From NCBI GenBank assembly GCA_023333565.1, contig JAJKFH010003260.1:558001-622000 (forward strand): DNA of 64,000 nt, in the 5' to 3' direction. Source of the stretch: Puffinus mauretanicus (lineage: Eukaryota > Chordata > Aves > Procellariiformes > Procellariidae). Each line of letters starts with the position of its first letter. Position 1 is the stretch's first letter. Shown one piece after another: positions 63,707-64,000 of this stretch. The translations under genes were made by a program, and so were the position numbers. Below the pieces are notes generated by a model that had not been told where the DNA came from, made no database searches, and saw nothing but the letters and a program-made list of their open reading frames with translations.

Positions 63707-64000
63707 TTTAGTTGGGGTCTCCTGTAGCAATCAGTGGCTTCAGAAATACTCAGCTAAGGTGAATTTTACCTGACGCAAGCACCAAAGCCTCAGAAATGCC
63801 CTCCTAATGGATTTTATGGTATGAGCACCATTCCTGCCTCCCATTTACAATCAAGTAGTTCTCTTGAGCAATCCTCTTAATCACCAGATTACATCTCTGT
63901 GGAAATTAGGGTGTTTTTTTAATTTGAAAAAAGTTGTTTAGGATCTGCTAATGATGTTAATCCCAGCTGGAAAGAAACAGAAGTAAAATGCAGTGGGGCC

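Larger units (their letters stand above)
33341..64000. other. Intergenic DNA upstream of ASAP2
   Basis: About 30 kb with no supported protein-coding exon or RNA gene. Recognised contents are listed separately: CR1 copies at 35.1, 39.9, 50.7, 52.8 and 63.5 kb, SINE-like relics at 36.2 and 60.1 kb, short tandem repeats at 51.4 and 52.7 kb, and small hairpins at 38.6, 51.5, 57.5 and 62.3 kb. The part from 42.5 to 50.7 kb is strongly AT-rich and featureless to me apart from an A17 run at 46091. 53.2-60.0 kb likewise holds no recognised element except a GC-richer open segment at 57.9-58.2 kb and an A/C-rich patch at 58679. Conserved enhancers could be present but cannot be seen without alignment. 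Confidence 0.75.

Noticed and set aside
1..64000. tRNA, snRNA, rRNA, microRNA or CRISPR features
   Set aside because: I scanned by eye for tRNA B-box-like sequences and for obvious small-RNA or spaced-repeat signatures and recognised none. Small or diverged RNA genes could still be missed; tRNAscan-SE and Infernal would settle it.

Overview
This is vertebrate nuclear DNA, most likely from a bird. The evidence is CR1 LINE copies with the avian-type 3' end, a solo endogenous-retrovirus LTR of a type common in neoavian birds, relics of amniote SINEs, AT-rich non-coding sequence, and one compact CpG island. There is no bacterial, phage or plasmid content. Species is not determinable from the sequence alone.

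The one protein-coding gene I can support is ASAP2 (ArfGAP with SH3 domain, ankyrin repeats and PH domain 2), on the minus strand. Three coding exons lie here: exon 1 (32484-32609, initiator ATG at 32609-32607), exon 2 (9691-9763) and exon 3 (5466-5611). Their phases join exactly (126 + 73 + 146 = 345 nt, 115 codons), and all have GT/AG splice sites. They encode the N-terminal part of the BAR domain. The rest of the gene continues beyond position 1.

Layout. 1-5465: start of intron 3. 5612-9690: intron 2, with a 90-bp tandem duplication and an E-box inverted repeat. 9764-32483: large intron 1, with a MIR-like SINE, a solo LTR with 5-bp target-site duplications, an old CR1 and a pyrimidine-skewed tract. 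31590-33340: CpG island promoter. 33341-64000: about 30 kb of upstream intergenic DNA with no recognisable exon. It holds one fairly young CR1 with a readable reverse-transcriptase C-terminus, one short CR1 3' end, several decayed CR1s and SINE relics, and small hairpins. In mammals the neighbour on this side of ASAP2 is MBOAT2, so this is probably part of the ASAP2-MBOAT2 intergenic interval (inference).

I found no undescribed system. The most useful second-look items are a possible divergent transcript from the CpG island (YY1 motif plus a good donor on the plus strand), the open in-frame leader above the ASAP2 start, the same-strand bias of all recognised CR1 copies, the 12-bp perfect hairpin at 38.65 kb, and a GC-rich two-frame open segment at 57.9-58.2 kb.
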